Assembly: GCA_038747915.1 (NCBI GenBank)
Contig: JBCDJJ010000032.1
Coordinates: forward strand, 1 to 36,395
Direction: 5' to 3'
From: JBCDAP01 sp038747915
GTDB lineage: Bacteria > Planctomycetota > Phycisphaerae > Phycisphaerales > UBA1924
DNA: 36,395 bases
The position numbers and the translations under genes were made by a program. The notes beneath the pieces are model-generated. The model did not search any database. It was given only the letters and a program-made list of their open reading frames with translations, and was not told where the DNA came from. This document shows, one piece after another, positions 29,690 through 36,395 of the stretch (position 1 is the first letter of the stretch; every line of letters starts with the position of its first letter).

Positions 29690-30343
29690 CTACGCTTGAT
29701 CGGTCCGTCGGACGGCCCGGGCCTCTTTGTTGTTCTTGGATCGGCTGATGAATCGACTTGGCATCAGCATGAATCGAAGTGGTGTGTGAGCCCACTCTCC
29801 CGCCCGATCAACCCCCACCCGCGGGGAGCAGAACACCTGCTCGACCTCGGGAGAGTGCGGATGGTGGACGACAAGATGGGGGAGGCGGGTCGTATCGGTT
29901 CCGTCGAGCTCGCCATCGATCCCCAGCGCCTGGCACAACTTGGCGGGCCCCGAGCACAGGTCCGCGGGGTCGGTTCGGCCGCGAGCCCGGCGCATCGCGT
30001 CGAGACCGTCGAGCGGCTCCGCAGCCCGCACCAGCACCGCCTGCCCGGAGCCGGCCGGGCCCGCCACCAGGTTCATGCACCAGTGCATGCCGTACGTGAA
30101 GTACACGTAAAGAGTCCCGGGCCGGCCCCACATCGATTCGACGCGCGGCGTGCGCCGACCACCGTACGTGTGTGAAGCGCGGTCGATCGGCCCCAGATAC
30201 GCCTCGGTCTCCACGACTCTGACGATGTACCGCGTGCCGTCGTCACGCGTGCGCACAACGATGGCACCCAGCAGCGCGATCGCGAGTTCATCCGCACCAC
30301 GGTCGAAATCGACGCGTCGCCACCGTCGCCCCGTCTTCATCAT
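29690..30343 (-). CDS. DNA-3-methyladenine glycosylase (AAG/MPG family)
   Basis: Base-excision repair enzyme that removes alkylated purines such as 3-methyladenine. The 217-aa product has the AAG core: VVETEAYLGPIDRASHTYGG (about residues 38-57), in which the Glu is the family's catalytic base, then MWGRPGTLYVYFTYGMHWCM, AVLVRAAEPLDG and CSGPAKLCQALGID. The C-terminus RFMLMPSRFISRSKNN is usual for the end of the domain, followed by a short basic tail. The start is the first of two adjacent ATGs, which overlaps the upstream amidohydrolase stop as ATGA, so the two are translationally coupled. An older upstream start in the same frame would overlap the amidohydrolase by some 300 bases and is unlikely. 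Confidence 0.93.
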   Translation of the reverse strand: MMKTGRRWRRVDFDRGADELAIALLGAIVVRTRDDGTRYIVRVVETEAYLGPIDRASHTYGGRRTPRVESMWGRPGTLYVYFTYGMHWCMNLVAGPAGSGQAVLVRAAEPLDGLDAMRRARGRTDPADLCSGPAKLCQALGIDGELDGTDTTRLPHLVVHHPHSPEVEQVFCSPRVGVDRAGEWAHTPLRFMLMPSRFISRSKNNKEARAVRRTDQA

Positions 30344-31653
30344 GACGCCCCGGCGCCGACGATCCACTCCGGGAGTGTCGCCGCCTGCAGCACCGCGGCG
30401 CGCGCATCGATCGATGCACCGTCTGCATCGACCTCGATGGCCAGCACGCCCGCGATCGGGCCCGGCGCGAGCGTGAACCGCGCGGGATCGAGACCCAGTG
30501 CAACGGCGCCGGCGGTTGTCGCCATCCGCAGCACCAACTCCGCGGACACCCCATCGCGTGCGAAGAGAAACCGCATCTCGTCGAGCGTGGTCAGCCGGTC
30601 CGCCTGCTCGGGCGGATGGTTCAAGACCGAGTCGGTGCCGAGACACACACTAATCCCAGCGTCGAGCATCTCTCGGTACCGGTGCGGGCCGAAGTGCTCG
30701 TGGTTGCGGAAGTATGTCGAGCTGCGCGGACAATAGACAACGCGCGTCCCGGTCCGCGCCAGGTGCGCGATCTCATCGTCGGTCACGCTATTGACGTGCG
30801 CGACGAGGATGGGTGCCGTCTCCAGCGCCTCCGCGACATGCGCGATCGGCCGCTCGCCGCGCCCGAGGTGAGCCGCCAGCGCATCGTCCCACCCGCCGAG
30901 CGCGTGCAGCAGATCGCGCACCGGGCCGGTCGCGCTTGCGATGAACTCGAGTTCCTCCGGACACTCGGAAAGGTGCGTACACGCCGGGAGCCCCGGATCG
31001 CGCTGGAGCTGGGCCGCAGCGGCCTGCAACGACGGGCCCGCCGAGTACGGCGCATGCGGCGACGACCCGAGCGTGACCCCTCGATCCACCACCGGAGGAA
31101 CCTCGGTGCCCCGATCCGCGAGCCACGTCAGCCGGTCGATCCCCTGTTGCTCCTCGGGCCCGAGGCCGAACACCTCGTGGTACGAGACGCCCTCGAGCGG
31201 GCTCTCGCGGAGGGCCACCGTCGGCTCGAGCCGGCAGACACCCGCAATATCACCGACCGCAGCGACCCCGCCGCGGATCGATCGCGCGATCCCATCACGA
31301 ACGGAGGCCGTGATGGCCTCGGCATCGCTCACCCGGCCGCGGATCACGTGCATCGCCCACGAGGTGAACGTCTCGGTCGGGCCAAAGGGAATCGGGCCGA
31401 GATGCGTCAGGTCCAGATGGGTGTGGGCGTTGACGAGGGCCGGGATCAGGACCGCTCCGGGGCGGTGGATCACCTCCGCGCCGTCGGCTGCGGGATGACG
31501 GGCGACCACTCCGGGCTCGCCTGCAGCGAGGATCGCGGGCTCGGGCCCCGACCGGTCGATCAGGAGCGATCCCGGCGCATTGGTGCGGCCCTCGGCATCG
31601 GCGAGGCCACCGGCGTGGATCAGGAGATGGGGCGGCGTGGTACGCTGGGGCAT
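30340..31653 (-). CDS. amidohydrolase-superfamily deaminase-like protein
   Basis: Metal-dependent hydrolase of the cytosine/aminodeoxyfutalosine deaminase and chlorohydrolase group. The 437-aa product has a beta-rich N-terminal part, then PALVNAHTHLDLTHLGP with H77-x-H79. Further metal or substrate ligands are HAPYSAG, CTHLSECPEE, AHVNS and CLGTDSVLNHPPEQADRL, the last with the catalytic Asp. This set fits a mononuclear enzyme acting on ring amines. Planctomycetes often make menaquinone by the futalosine route, so an MqnX-like role is conceivable, but no other mqn gene is here. The ATG at 31653 was preferred over a start 171 bases upstream; TACGCT lies 7 bases before it. The gene is followed by the DNA glycosylase. 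Confidence 0.85.
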   Translation of the reverse strand: MPQRTTPPHLLIHAGGLADAEGRTNAPGSLLIDRSGPEPAILAAGEPGVVARHPAADGAEVIHRPGAVLIPALVNAHTHLDLTHLGPIPFGPTETFTSWAMHVIRGRVSDAEAITASVRDGIARSIRGGVAAVGDIAGVCRLEPTVALRESPLEGVSYHEVFGLGPEEQQGIDRLTWLADRGTEVPPVVDRGVTLGSSPHAPYSAGPSLQAAAAQLQRDPGLPACTHLSECPEELEFIASATGPVRDLLHALGGWDDALAAHLGRGERPIAHVAEALETAPILVAHVNSVTDDEIAHLARTGTRVVYCPRSSTYFRNHEHFGPHRYREMLDAGISVCLGTDSVLNHPPEQADRLTTLDEMRFLFARDGVSAELVLRMATTAGAVALGLDPARFTLAPGPIAGVLAIEVDADGASIDARAAVLQAATLPEWIVGAGAS

Positions 31654-31660
31654 GCGCGGG

Positions 31661-31666
31661 AGCGTA
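31661..31666 (-). promoter_or_regulatory. possible -10 element (TACGCT) for the amidohydrolase
   Basis: On the minus strand TACGCT ends 7 bases before the ATG at 31653. There is no Shine-Dalgarno sequence. This matches the spacing before alaS and the gene at 28726, but the hexamer match to consensus is poor (3 of 6). Confidence 0.3.
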
Positions 31667-31726
31667 GTCGGTCGGCGACGCCGCACGGATGCGGGGGGCG
31701 CAGGCTCGACACACCAAGGAGCCACG

Positions 31727-32623
31727 ATGGGCGACCTCAGGCAGAGCAAACAAACGGTGAGCGGGCGTGTCGTCCGCCGGGCCATGGCGGCACTCGCTGC
31801 GGTCACACTCGGTGTGATCGGCACGGGGTGCGTGTCTCAGCAGCAGTACGACGATGCGGTCGAGACGATCCGCACCCTCGAATCGCGACTCACCGAACTC
31901 CAAGAACAGAACCGCTCGGCGCAGGTCACCATCGACCGCCAGGCGGGCCAGATCGGCAGCTACCGCGACGAGACGCAGCAACTCCAGTCGCGATTCTCCG
32001 AGCTCGCCACGAGCGGCGCCGAGCTGCAGCAAGAAGTCCAGGATGTCGAGCAGCGGCTCCGTACCATCCGCTTCTCCAATCTCGATCCCGCCACCGACCG
32101 GGCCCTGCAGCAAGTCGCTGCGGCCAACCCGGGCTTGGTCATCTACGACTCGGCCCGCGGCATGCTCCGCTTCTCGTCCGACCTGACCTTCGCACCGGGA
32201 TCGGCCACTGTGCAGGCCGGCGCCTCCCAGGGGCTGGCCGCCGTCGCCCGCGTGCTGAACAGCGCCGCCGGCGCCTACGACGTGCGCGTCGTCGGGCACA
32301 CCGACAGCCAGCAGATCTCCAACCCCAACACCCGCCGACGCCACCCCACCAACCGGCACCTGAGCGTGCATCGCGCCATCGCGGTCTCCGAGGCGCTCCA
32401 GCAGCAGGGGGTCGCTGCCAACCGCATTGAGACCGCCGGGTGGGGCGCCCAGCGCCCCGCGGTGCCGAACAACGCGAGCGGCGGCACACCCGAGAACCGC
32501 CGGGTCGAGATCTTCGTGGTGCCGCGCGAAGACGTGGCTCTCGCGCCGCCCACCACGAGCGGCGCAACCGGATCGACACCGGTCTCCAGACCCGCGCCGT
32601 CGCCCCCGCCGATCGTCAAGTGA
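31727..32623 (+). CDS. OmpA/Pal-like lipoprotein with coiled-coil linker
   Basis: The 298-aa protein has an Arg-containing start, a hydrophobic segment (about residues 19-33) and IGTGC with Cys35, so it is likely lipid-anchored. A coiled coil follows at about 40-115 (TIRTLESRLTELQEQNR). An OmpA-like peptidoglycan-binding domain runs from about 140 to 265: LRFSSDLTFAPGSATV, VRVVGHTDSQQISN, then NRHLSVHRAIAVSEALQQQG and the final PENRRVEIFVVP. The N-x-x-L-S-x-x-R-A pattern is the meso-DAP-binding region of the family. A Pro/Ser/Thr-rich tail closes it. AAGGAG lies 6 bases before the ATG. It is followed closely by the MlaE-type permease. Confidence 0.9.
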   Translation: MGDLRQSKQTVSGRVVRRAMAALAAVTLGVIGTGCVSQQQYDDAVETIRTLESRLTELQEQNRSAQVTIDRQAGQIGSYRDETQQLQSRFSELATSGAELQQEVQDVEQRLRTIRFSNLDPATDRALQQVAAANPGLVIYDSARGMLRFSSDLTFAPGSATVQAGASQGLAAVARVLNSAAGAYDVRVVGHTDSQQISNPNTRRRHPTNRHLSVHRAIAVSEALQQQGVAANRIETAGWGAQRPAVPNNASGGTPENRRVEIFVVPREDVALAPPTTSGATGSTPVSRPAPSPPPIVK

Positions 32624-32663
32624 TCACGCGCCTCGCGACACGCTCGCCGGAGCGACACCGGGC

Positions 32664-33458
32664 ATGATCACAGCCCTCGGGCGCGCCCTCAGTGCGCGCA
32701 TCATCGAGTTTGGTGAGTTCACGCGGTACTGCGGCACCGTCCTCCAAGCGGTGATGCTCGGCACCGCGACCTGGGGCCGGTGGGACCGCCTCTCCACGCA
32801 GCTCTACCTGGTGGGCTCGCGATCCGTGCCCGTCCTGGCCCTCACCGGGGCATTCATCGGCGCGATCCTGGCCGTCGAGGGGTGGCGACAGTTCGAGGAA
32901 CTCGGCCAGGAGCACCGCCTCGGCGGTGTGGTGACCATCTCGATGGTCCGGCAGATCGGCCCAGTCCTGGCGGGCGTGATGCTCGCGGGACGCGTGGGGT
33001 GCGCGCTCGCAGCGGAACTCGGCTCGATGCGGGTGACCGAGCAGCTCGACGCGATGCGTGTGATGGGGTCCGACCCGATGCGCGTGCTGGTGGCGCCGCG
33101 CGTGCTGGCGTGCATCCTCATGATCCCCGCGCTCACGGCGGTCAGCTCGGTCTGCGGCATGCTCGGCTCGTGGGTGATCATCACCCAGTACCACGGCGTC
33201 GAGCAGCGGGCGTACTGGGACTTCATCGCCTACTTCATCACCTGGTTCGACGTGGTGTCCGGCCAGATCAAGTCGGTGTTCTTCGGCGGTGCGATCGGCC
33301 TCATCGCGTGCTTCAAGGGGCTGAGCTGCGGACCCGGCGCGCAGGGCGTGGGGCGGGCCACGACAGAGTCGTTCGTTCTGAGCTTCGTCGCCATCGTGGT
33401 GCTGTCTTTGGTGCTGGCCCAAGCACTCAACACGGTCGATGCCCTGCTCGGGTTCTAA
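32664..33458 (+). CDS. MlaE-family ABC permease
   Basis: Inner-membrane permease of a lipid-transport (Mla/Mce-type) ABC system that moves phospholipids between inner and outer membrane. The 264-aa product is of usual length, with about five membrane helices. Family landmarks: ALTGAFIGAILAVEGWRQF, EELGQEHRLGGVVTISMVRQ, GPVLAGVMLAGRVGCALAAE, LGSMRVTEQLDAMRVMG and the C-terminal GPGAQGVGRATTESFVLS. Neither the ATPase (MlaF) nor the MCE protein (MlaD) is in the window; they normally follow. Here a hairpin and repeat region comes instead, so the rest of the system must lie elsewhere. It starts 40 bases after the Pal-like lipoprotein gene, likely in one transcript. Confidence 0.93.
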   Translation: MITALGRALSARIIEFGEFTRYCGTVLQAVMLGTATWGRWDRLSTQLYLVGSRSVPVLALTGAFIGAILAVEGWRQFEELGQEHRLGGVVTISMVRQIGPVLAGVMLAGRVGCALAAELGSMRVTEQLDAMRVMGSDPMRVLVAPRVLACILMIPALTAVSSVCGMLGSWVIITQYHGVEQRAYWDFIAYFITWFDVVSGQIKSVFFGGAIGLIACFKGLSCGPGAQGVGRATTESFVLSFVAIVVLSLVLAQALNTVDALLGF

Positions 33459-33757
33459 CGCACCGCACGTGAGCGAGTGTCGTGACCCGGTGGTGGGAGC
33501 GCCCCGCTCCCACGAACGCCCGCCGGGTTCCCGACTCCCCGCGCACCGAGAAGTCGGATGAAGCACCGGGTGCTGTGGCCTGAGCGGAGCGAAAGCCACG
33601 ATGCCGCTCTGGGTCGAATGACATTCACGCGGCCTTCGGATGCCTGCCGCACCTCCAGACCGCGGCACCCACGCATGCCACCGTTCTCGATACTCAGACT
33701 CCTCGGATGATCACCCCCCGAACCGGCACCCGCCCACATTCGGCTCCGCGGACCATG
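33459..33757. repeat. repeat-rich gap after mlaE: hairpin plus dispersed repeat copy B
   Basis: Three things are seen. A perfect 9-bp hairpin GTGGGAGCG-CCC-CGCTCCCAC lies at 33493-33513, without a T tract. A stretch TAACGCACCG...TCGTGACCCGGTGGTGGG begins in the mlaE stop codon and recurs after the M56 gene at the window end. A copy of the dispersed repeat (33562-33675) is the partner of 11061-11178 and shares CTGAGCGGAGCGAA and the flanking inverted GTGGC/GCCAC. No gene is recognised. Confidence 0.6.
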
Positions 33758-33804
33758 TTGACTGACGAAACTCTTCGTCTATAGTTGACGAAGAGTTTCG
33801 TCAG
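33758..33804 (+). promoter_or_regulatory. BlaI-type promoter with two palindromic operators
   Basis: TTGACT (33758-33763) and TATAGT (33780-33785) are good -35 and -10 elements with 16-base spacing. The spacer is exactly GACGAAACTCTTCGTC (33764-33779), a 6-4-6 palindrome. A second one, GACGAAGAGTTTCGTC, lies at 33787-33802, over the expected start of transcription. Taken together, the 18-base arms 33762-33779 and 33787-33804 are perfect inverted repeats of each other around TATAGTT. The site directly precedes the blaI-type gene, whose AGGAG follows at 33803-33807. This is the layout of BlaI/MecI autoregulation; the half-site GACGAA differs from the Staphylococcus/Bacillus TACA type. Confidence 0.88.
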
Positions 33805-33814
33805 GAGCCCTGCC

Positions 33815-34207
33815 GTGCCGCGCACCTCGCCAGGACGCAAACCCACCGAGTCCGAGCTGGCCATTCTCGCGGTCATCTGGGATCGAGGCTCCGTCACCGT
33901 TCGCGAGGTCTTCAACGAGCTCGGCGAGCAACAAGGCGTGGGCTACACCACCGTCCTCAAGCTCATGCAGATCATGACGGAGAAGGGCCTGCTGGAGAAA
34001 GACGCCTCGGTCCGCCCGCAGCGGTTCAAGGCTGCCCGCCCACGCGGCCAGATGCAGAAAACACTCCTCCGCGACCTGATGGACAGCGCCTTCGCCGGCT
34101 CGCCGGGCAACCTCGTGCTCCAGGCCCTCGCCACTCGCAAATCGTCTCCGGAGGAGCTCCGCGAGATCCGCCGCATGCTCGATCAGCTCGAAAGGAGCGA
34201 GCCGTGA
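33815..34207 (+). CDS. BlaI/MecI/CopY-family transcriptional repressor
   Basis: The 130-aa winged-helix repressor starts at GTG 33815, 7 bases after AGGAG. KPTESELAILAVIWDRGSVT and VREVFNELGEQQGVGYTTVLKLMQIM are the family's DNA-binding region, with the recognition helix at about residues 44-58, followed by the wing (GLLEKDASVRPQRFKAA). The C-terminal ~55 residues form the helical dimerisation domain. In the family, an M56 protease partner brings about cleavage of the repressor and so derepression. That partner gene overlaps the blaI stop by four bases (GTGA). The operator just upstream makes autoregulation near certain. What the switch responds to is not known. Confidence 0.95.
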   Translation: MPRTSPGRKPTESELAILAVIWDRGSVTVREVFNELGEQQGVGYTTVLKLMQIMTEKGLLEKDASVRPQRFKAARPRGQMQKTLLRDLMDSAFAGSPGNLVLQALATRKSSPEELREIRRMLDQLERSEP

Positions 34208-36276
34208 CCCACCTCGATCTGTCGCTCGCCGCCGTCACACACGCCCTGGGCGCCGCGGTGGTGCACTTCCTCTGGCAGGGCGCGGTCATCGGTGTTCTCG
34301 CAGCGGGCGCCCTCGCGCTCATCGGGCGGGCACACGCCCCCGCCCGATACCTCGTGTCGGGCGCCGCGATGGGCCTTTGTGTGCTCTGCTTTGTTGTGAC
34401 GTGTGTCACCGGGCTGGCGTCCGGCGCGCCGAGCACCGGTGCGGTCACCGCGTCATCGTTCGAATCGCTCTCCGTCGCGGTCGCAGCCGCGCCCACCAAC
34501 GGGGCGAGCGCGGGCCGCCCGGTCGACACTGTGGCCTGGCTCTGGCTCGGCGGCGTCGTGTTCTGCATGGTGCGGTTCGTCAGTGAGCTCGCCGGTGCGC
34601 GCCGCCTGTCCACACGCGGCATCACCACGCCCGAGGCCGCCTGGCTCGAGGTCTTCGACACCATCAAGCGCGAACTCGGCCTGCCGCCGAGCATTCCACT
34701 GCTGCGCAGCTCGCTCGCCGAGGTGCCCATGGTCGTCGGCTGGCTTGCGCCGGTCGTCGTGGTACCCGCCGCCGCGTTCACGGTGCTCACGCCCGATCAG
34801 CTCCGCGCGGTGCTCGCGCACGAGCTCGCTCACATCCGCCGCCGCGATCACCTCTTCAACGCCGCCCAGATCGTCGTCGAGTCGGTGCTGTTCTTCCACC
34901 CGGTCACCTGGTGGCTTTCCCACCAGATCCGCACCGAGCGCGAGCACTGCTGCGACGACACCGCGGTGCGCACGACACGGAGCGCCCGCATCCTCGCCGA
35001 GGCGCTCACCAGGCTCGAAGTCATGAGATCCACTCACCCCCAGGCCACACTGGCCGCAACCGGAGGCCCGCTCATGGACCGCATCGCACGCATCGTCGGA
35101 GTCGAGAGCCGCACACGCCGCGCGCCTCTCTGGCGGAACGCGATCGCGCTAACCGCCGGCGCCGTCGTCGCGGTCGCCGGCATCACCCAGGCCACCGCGC
35201 AGGACAAGCCGCCCGCGGGCGACGATCTCCTCGCCGTCCTTCAGCAGCTCGCGCTCGTCACCGACCCCGACGATCCCCAACTCCGGGTGCTCTACGACCT
35301 GCTCATCCGCGACGAAGAAGAGGAAGAGATCGAACTCGACGAGTACCTCGAGCAGATCGAAGCCAGGATCGACGCCGCGGTCGAGCGCGGCGATCTCTCA
35401 CCCGACGAGGCCGAGGAGAAGTTCGACGAACTGATGCACGAGGTCGAACTCAAGGCCGAGATGCAGTTCTACGAGGATGTCTTCGATCTCTCACCGGAGG
35501 AGGCCGAACTCAAGATCACCCGCCTCGAGCTCGAGGACGCTGTCCTCGCAGGCGAGATCACCCGCCGCGAGGCGGACGCGGAGCTCGAGGAACTCAGGCT
35601 CGACCTCGAGATGCGCGAGGAGTGGGGGGCGCTGACCGAGGAGCGTGCCCTGGAACTCCGCGCCGCGGTCCGGGCCGGCGAACTCACGATCGACGAGGCC
35701 AAAGAGGAGATGGAGGCCTTCAAAGAACAACTCGAGCACGAGTTCGAGCTCCGCAAGGCCCAGGCACGGCTCGACGCACTGGTCGAGGCCGGCGAGATCA
35801 CGCAAGACCAGGCCGCCGAGCGCCTCGATGCGTACCGCGAACGACTCGCCACCCACGCCGAGGACGACGAATTCGACTGGGACGCGTTCGAGCACCGCGT
35901 CGAGTCAGCGGTCGAGCGCGGCGACATCACCCGCGACGAGGCCGACCAGATCTACACCGCCATGAAGGAGCGTCTCGAAGACGAAGAAGACGAAGAGTTC
36001 GACGATGAGCACGACCACGAACACGATGAGCACGACGACGGGGAGCGCTGGCGCGGCCTCGCCGCACGGCTCAAGGTGGCCGGCGTCCCGCGCGACAAGC
36101 TCGAGGTGGGCGTCGAGGCTGTCGAGAAGCTCGCCGAGCAGATGCGCGACGAGGGCATGGACTTCGAGATCAGCCCGGACCTCACCGCGTGGCTCGAGCG
36201 CGAAGACTTCGATGACGACGAGGTCCGAGCCGTGATGAACCTCGCGGGCGCACTCGCCGTCTTCGACACGGATTAA
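34204..36276 (+). CDS. M56 (BlaR1-like) metalloprotease with acidic repeat sensor domain
   Basis: The 690-aa membrane sensor-protease has membrane helices at about residues 14-40, 48-72 and 109-127, and a last one at about 312-329. The M56 protease domain between the third and fourth holds HELAH (206-210) and TEREHCCDD (244-252; the Glu247 region gives the third zinc ligand). After the last helix come ~355 extracytoplasmic residues that are not a penicillin-binding domain. They hold at least five copies of a motif like AxxAGEITxDEAxxxLxxL and are extremely rich in Glu and Asp. A DEHDHEHDEHDD cluster lies at about 601-612, then a final part with Leu/Val-rich helices. GTG start, overlapping blaI by four bases. 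The protease part is well supported; the sensor's ligand is unknown. Confidence 0.92.
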   Translation: MTHLDLSLAAVTHALGAAVVHFLWQGAVIGVLAAGALALIGRAHAPARYLVSGAAMGLCVLCFVVTCVTGLASGAPSTGAVTASSFESLSVAVAAAPTNGASAGRPVDTVAWLWLGGVVFCMVRFVSELAGARRLSTRGITTPEAAWLEVFDTIKRELGLPPSIPLLRSSLAEVPMVVGWLAPVVVVPAAAFTVLTPDQLRAVLAHELAHIRRRDHLFNAAQIVVESVLFFHPVTWWLSHQIRTEREHCCDDTAVRTTRSARILAEALTRLEVMRSTHPQATLAATGGPLMDRIARIVGVESRTRRAPLWRNAIALTAGAVVAVAGITQATAQDKPPAGDDLLAVLQQLALVTDPDDPQLRVLYDLLIRDEEEEEIELDEYLEQIEARIDAAVERGDLSPDEAEEKFDELMHEVELKAEMQFYEDVFDLSPEEAELKITRLELEDAVLAGEITRREADAELEELRLDLEMREEWGALTEERALELRAAVRAGELTIDEAKEEMEAFKEQLEHEFELRKAQARLDALVEAGEITQDQAAERLDAYRERLATHAEDDEFDWDAFEHRVESAVERGDITRDEADQIYTAMKERLEDEEDEEFDDEHDHEHDEHDDGERWRGLAARLKVAGVPRDKLEVGVEAVEKLAEQMRDEGMDFEISPDLTAWLEREDFDDDEVRAVMNLAGALAVFDTD

Positions 36277-36395
36277 CGCACCGGGCATCACCAAGCATCG
36301 TGACACGGTGGTGGGGGGGGGGGCGCCCCCCCCGCCGGGGGCGGGGGGGGGTGTGGGGGGGGAAGTTGGTTGGGGGGGGGGGGGCGCACCACCCC
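36277..36395. other. repeat start followed by probable low-quality contig end
   Basis: The first ~38 bases (starting in the M56 stop codon, TAACGCACCGGGCATC, then TCGTGACACGGTGGTGGG) match the element after mlaE at 33456-33500. After that the sequence turns into long runs of G and C broken by few other bases. This composition occurs nowhere else in the window and looks like base-calling artefact at a read or contig end, not genomic sequence. Confidence 0.7.

Overview
This is a high-GC bacterial chromosome segment. The best match is a planctomycete of the Phycisphaerae/Phycisphaerales type. Supporting signs are a VPAPGA-type PEP-CTERM anchor ending in an Arg cluster, a Minf_1886-family protein, a DUF1570-type peptidase-like protein, several consecutive SPFH (HflK/HflC-like) genes beside an ABC exporter, and ribosomal proteins L15 and L17 with long tails. 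No 16S gene or other direct taxonomic marker is present, so this placement is inferred. The last ~80 bases are dominated by G homopolymers and look like a low-quality contig end rather than genuine sequence.

Layout. (1) 1-5962: the end of the spc operon and the alpha operon: end of an upstream gene, rplO, secY, infA, rpmJ, rpsM, rpsK, rpoA, rplQ. The adk and map genes often found between secY and infA, and the rpsD often found between rpsK and rpoA, are absent. (2) 6279-9982: a very large Ala/Glu/Arg-rich coiled-coil lipoprotein with a strong terminator, then an unrecognised membrane-anchored protein. (3) 10009-12242: pheS without pheT, a dispersed repeat, and a convergent PEP-CTERM surface protein with its own terminator. 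(4) 12651-24209: an ABC-2 permease on the minus strand, divergent from a compact plus-strand run of three different SPFH proteins, an ABC ATPase, an ABC permease with a large extracytoplasmic domain, and a helical-repeat-like protein. (5) 24210-28617: a repeat-rich gap, alaS carrying a short heptamer tandem repeat, and an HExxH peptidase-like gene overlapping alaS by four bases. (6) 28726-31653: a small membrane protein, then on the minus strand a Minf_1886 protein, a 3-methyladenine DNA glycosylase and an amidohydrolase; the last two are translationally coupled. (7) 31727-33458: an OmpA/Pal-like lipoprotein and an MlaE-type permease. (8) 33758-36276: a BlaI-type repressor and M56 (BlaR1-like) metalloprotease pair, preceded by two palindromic operators built into the promoter.

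How the parts may work together. The ribosomal and RNA polymerase genes, pheS and alaS are housekeeping. Much of the rest concerns the cell envelope: the SPFH/ABC run, the coiled-coil lipoprotein, the Pal/MlaE pair, and the BlaI/M56 switch. The most unusual unit is the BlaI/M56 pair. The protease is complete, but its external domain is a ~355-residue, highly acidic, repeat-built region ending in a His/Asp cluster, where BlaR1 would carry a penicillin-binding sensor. Second in interest is the triple-SPFH plus ABC-exporter run. Several genes without a Shine-Dalgarno sequence have a -10-like hexamer only 6-10 bases before the ATG, which suggests leaderless transcripts.
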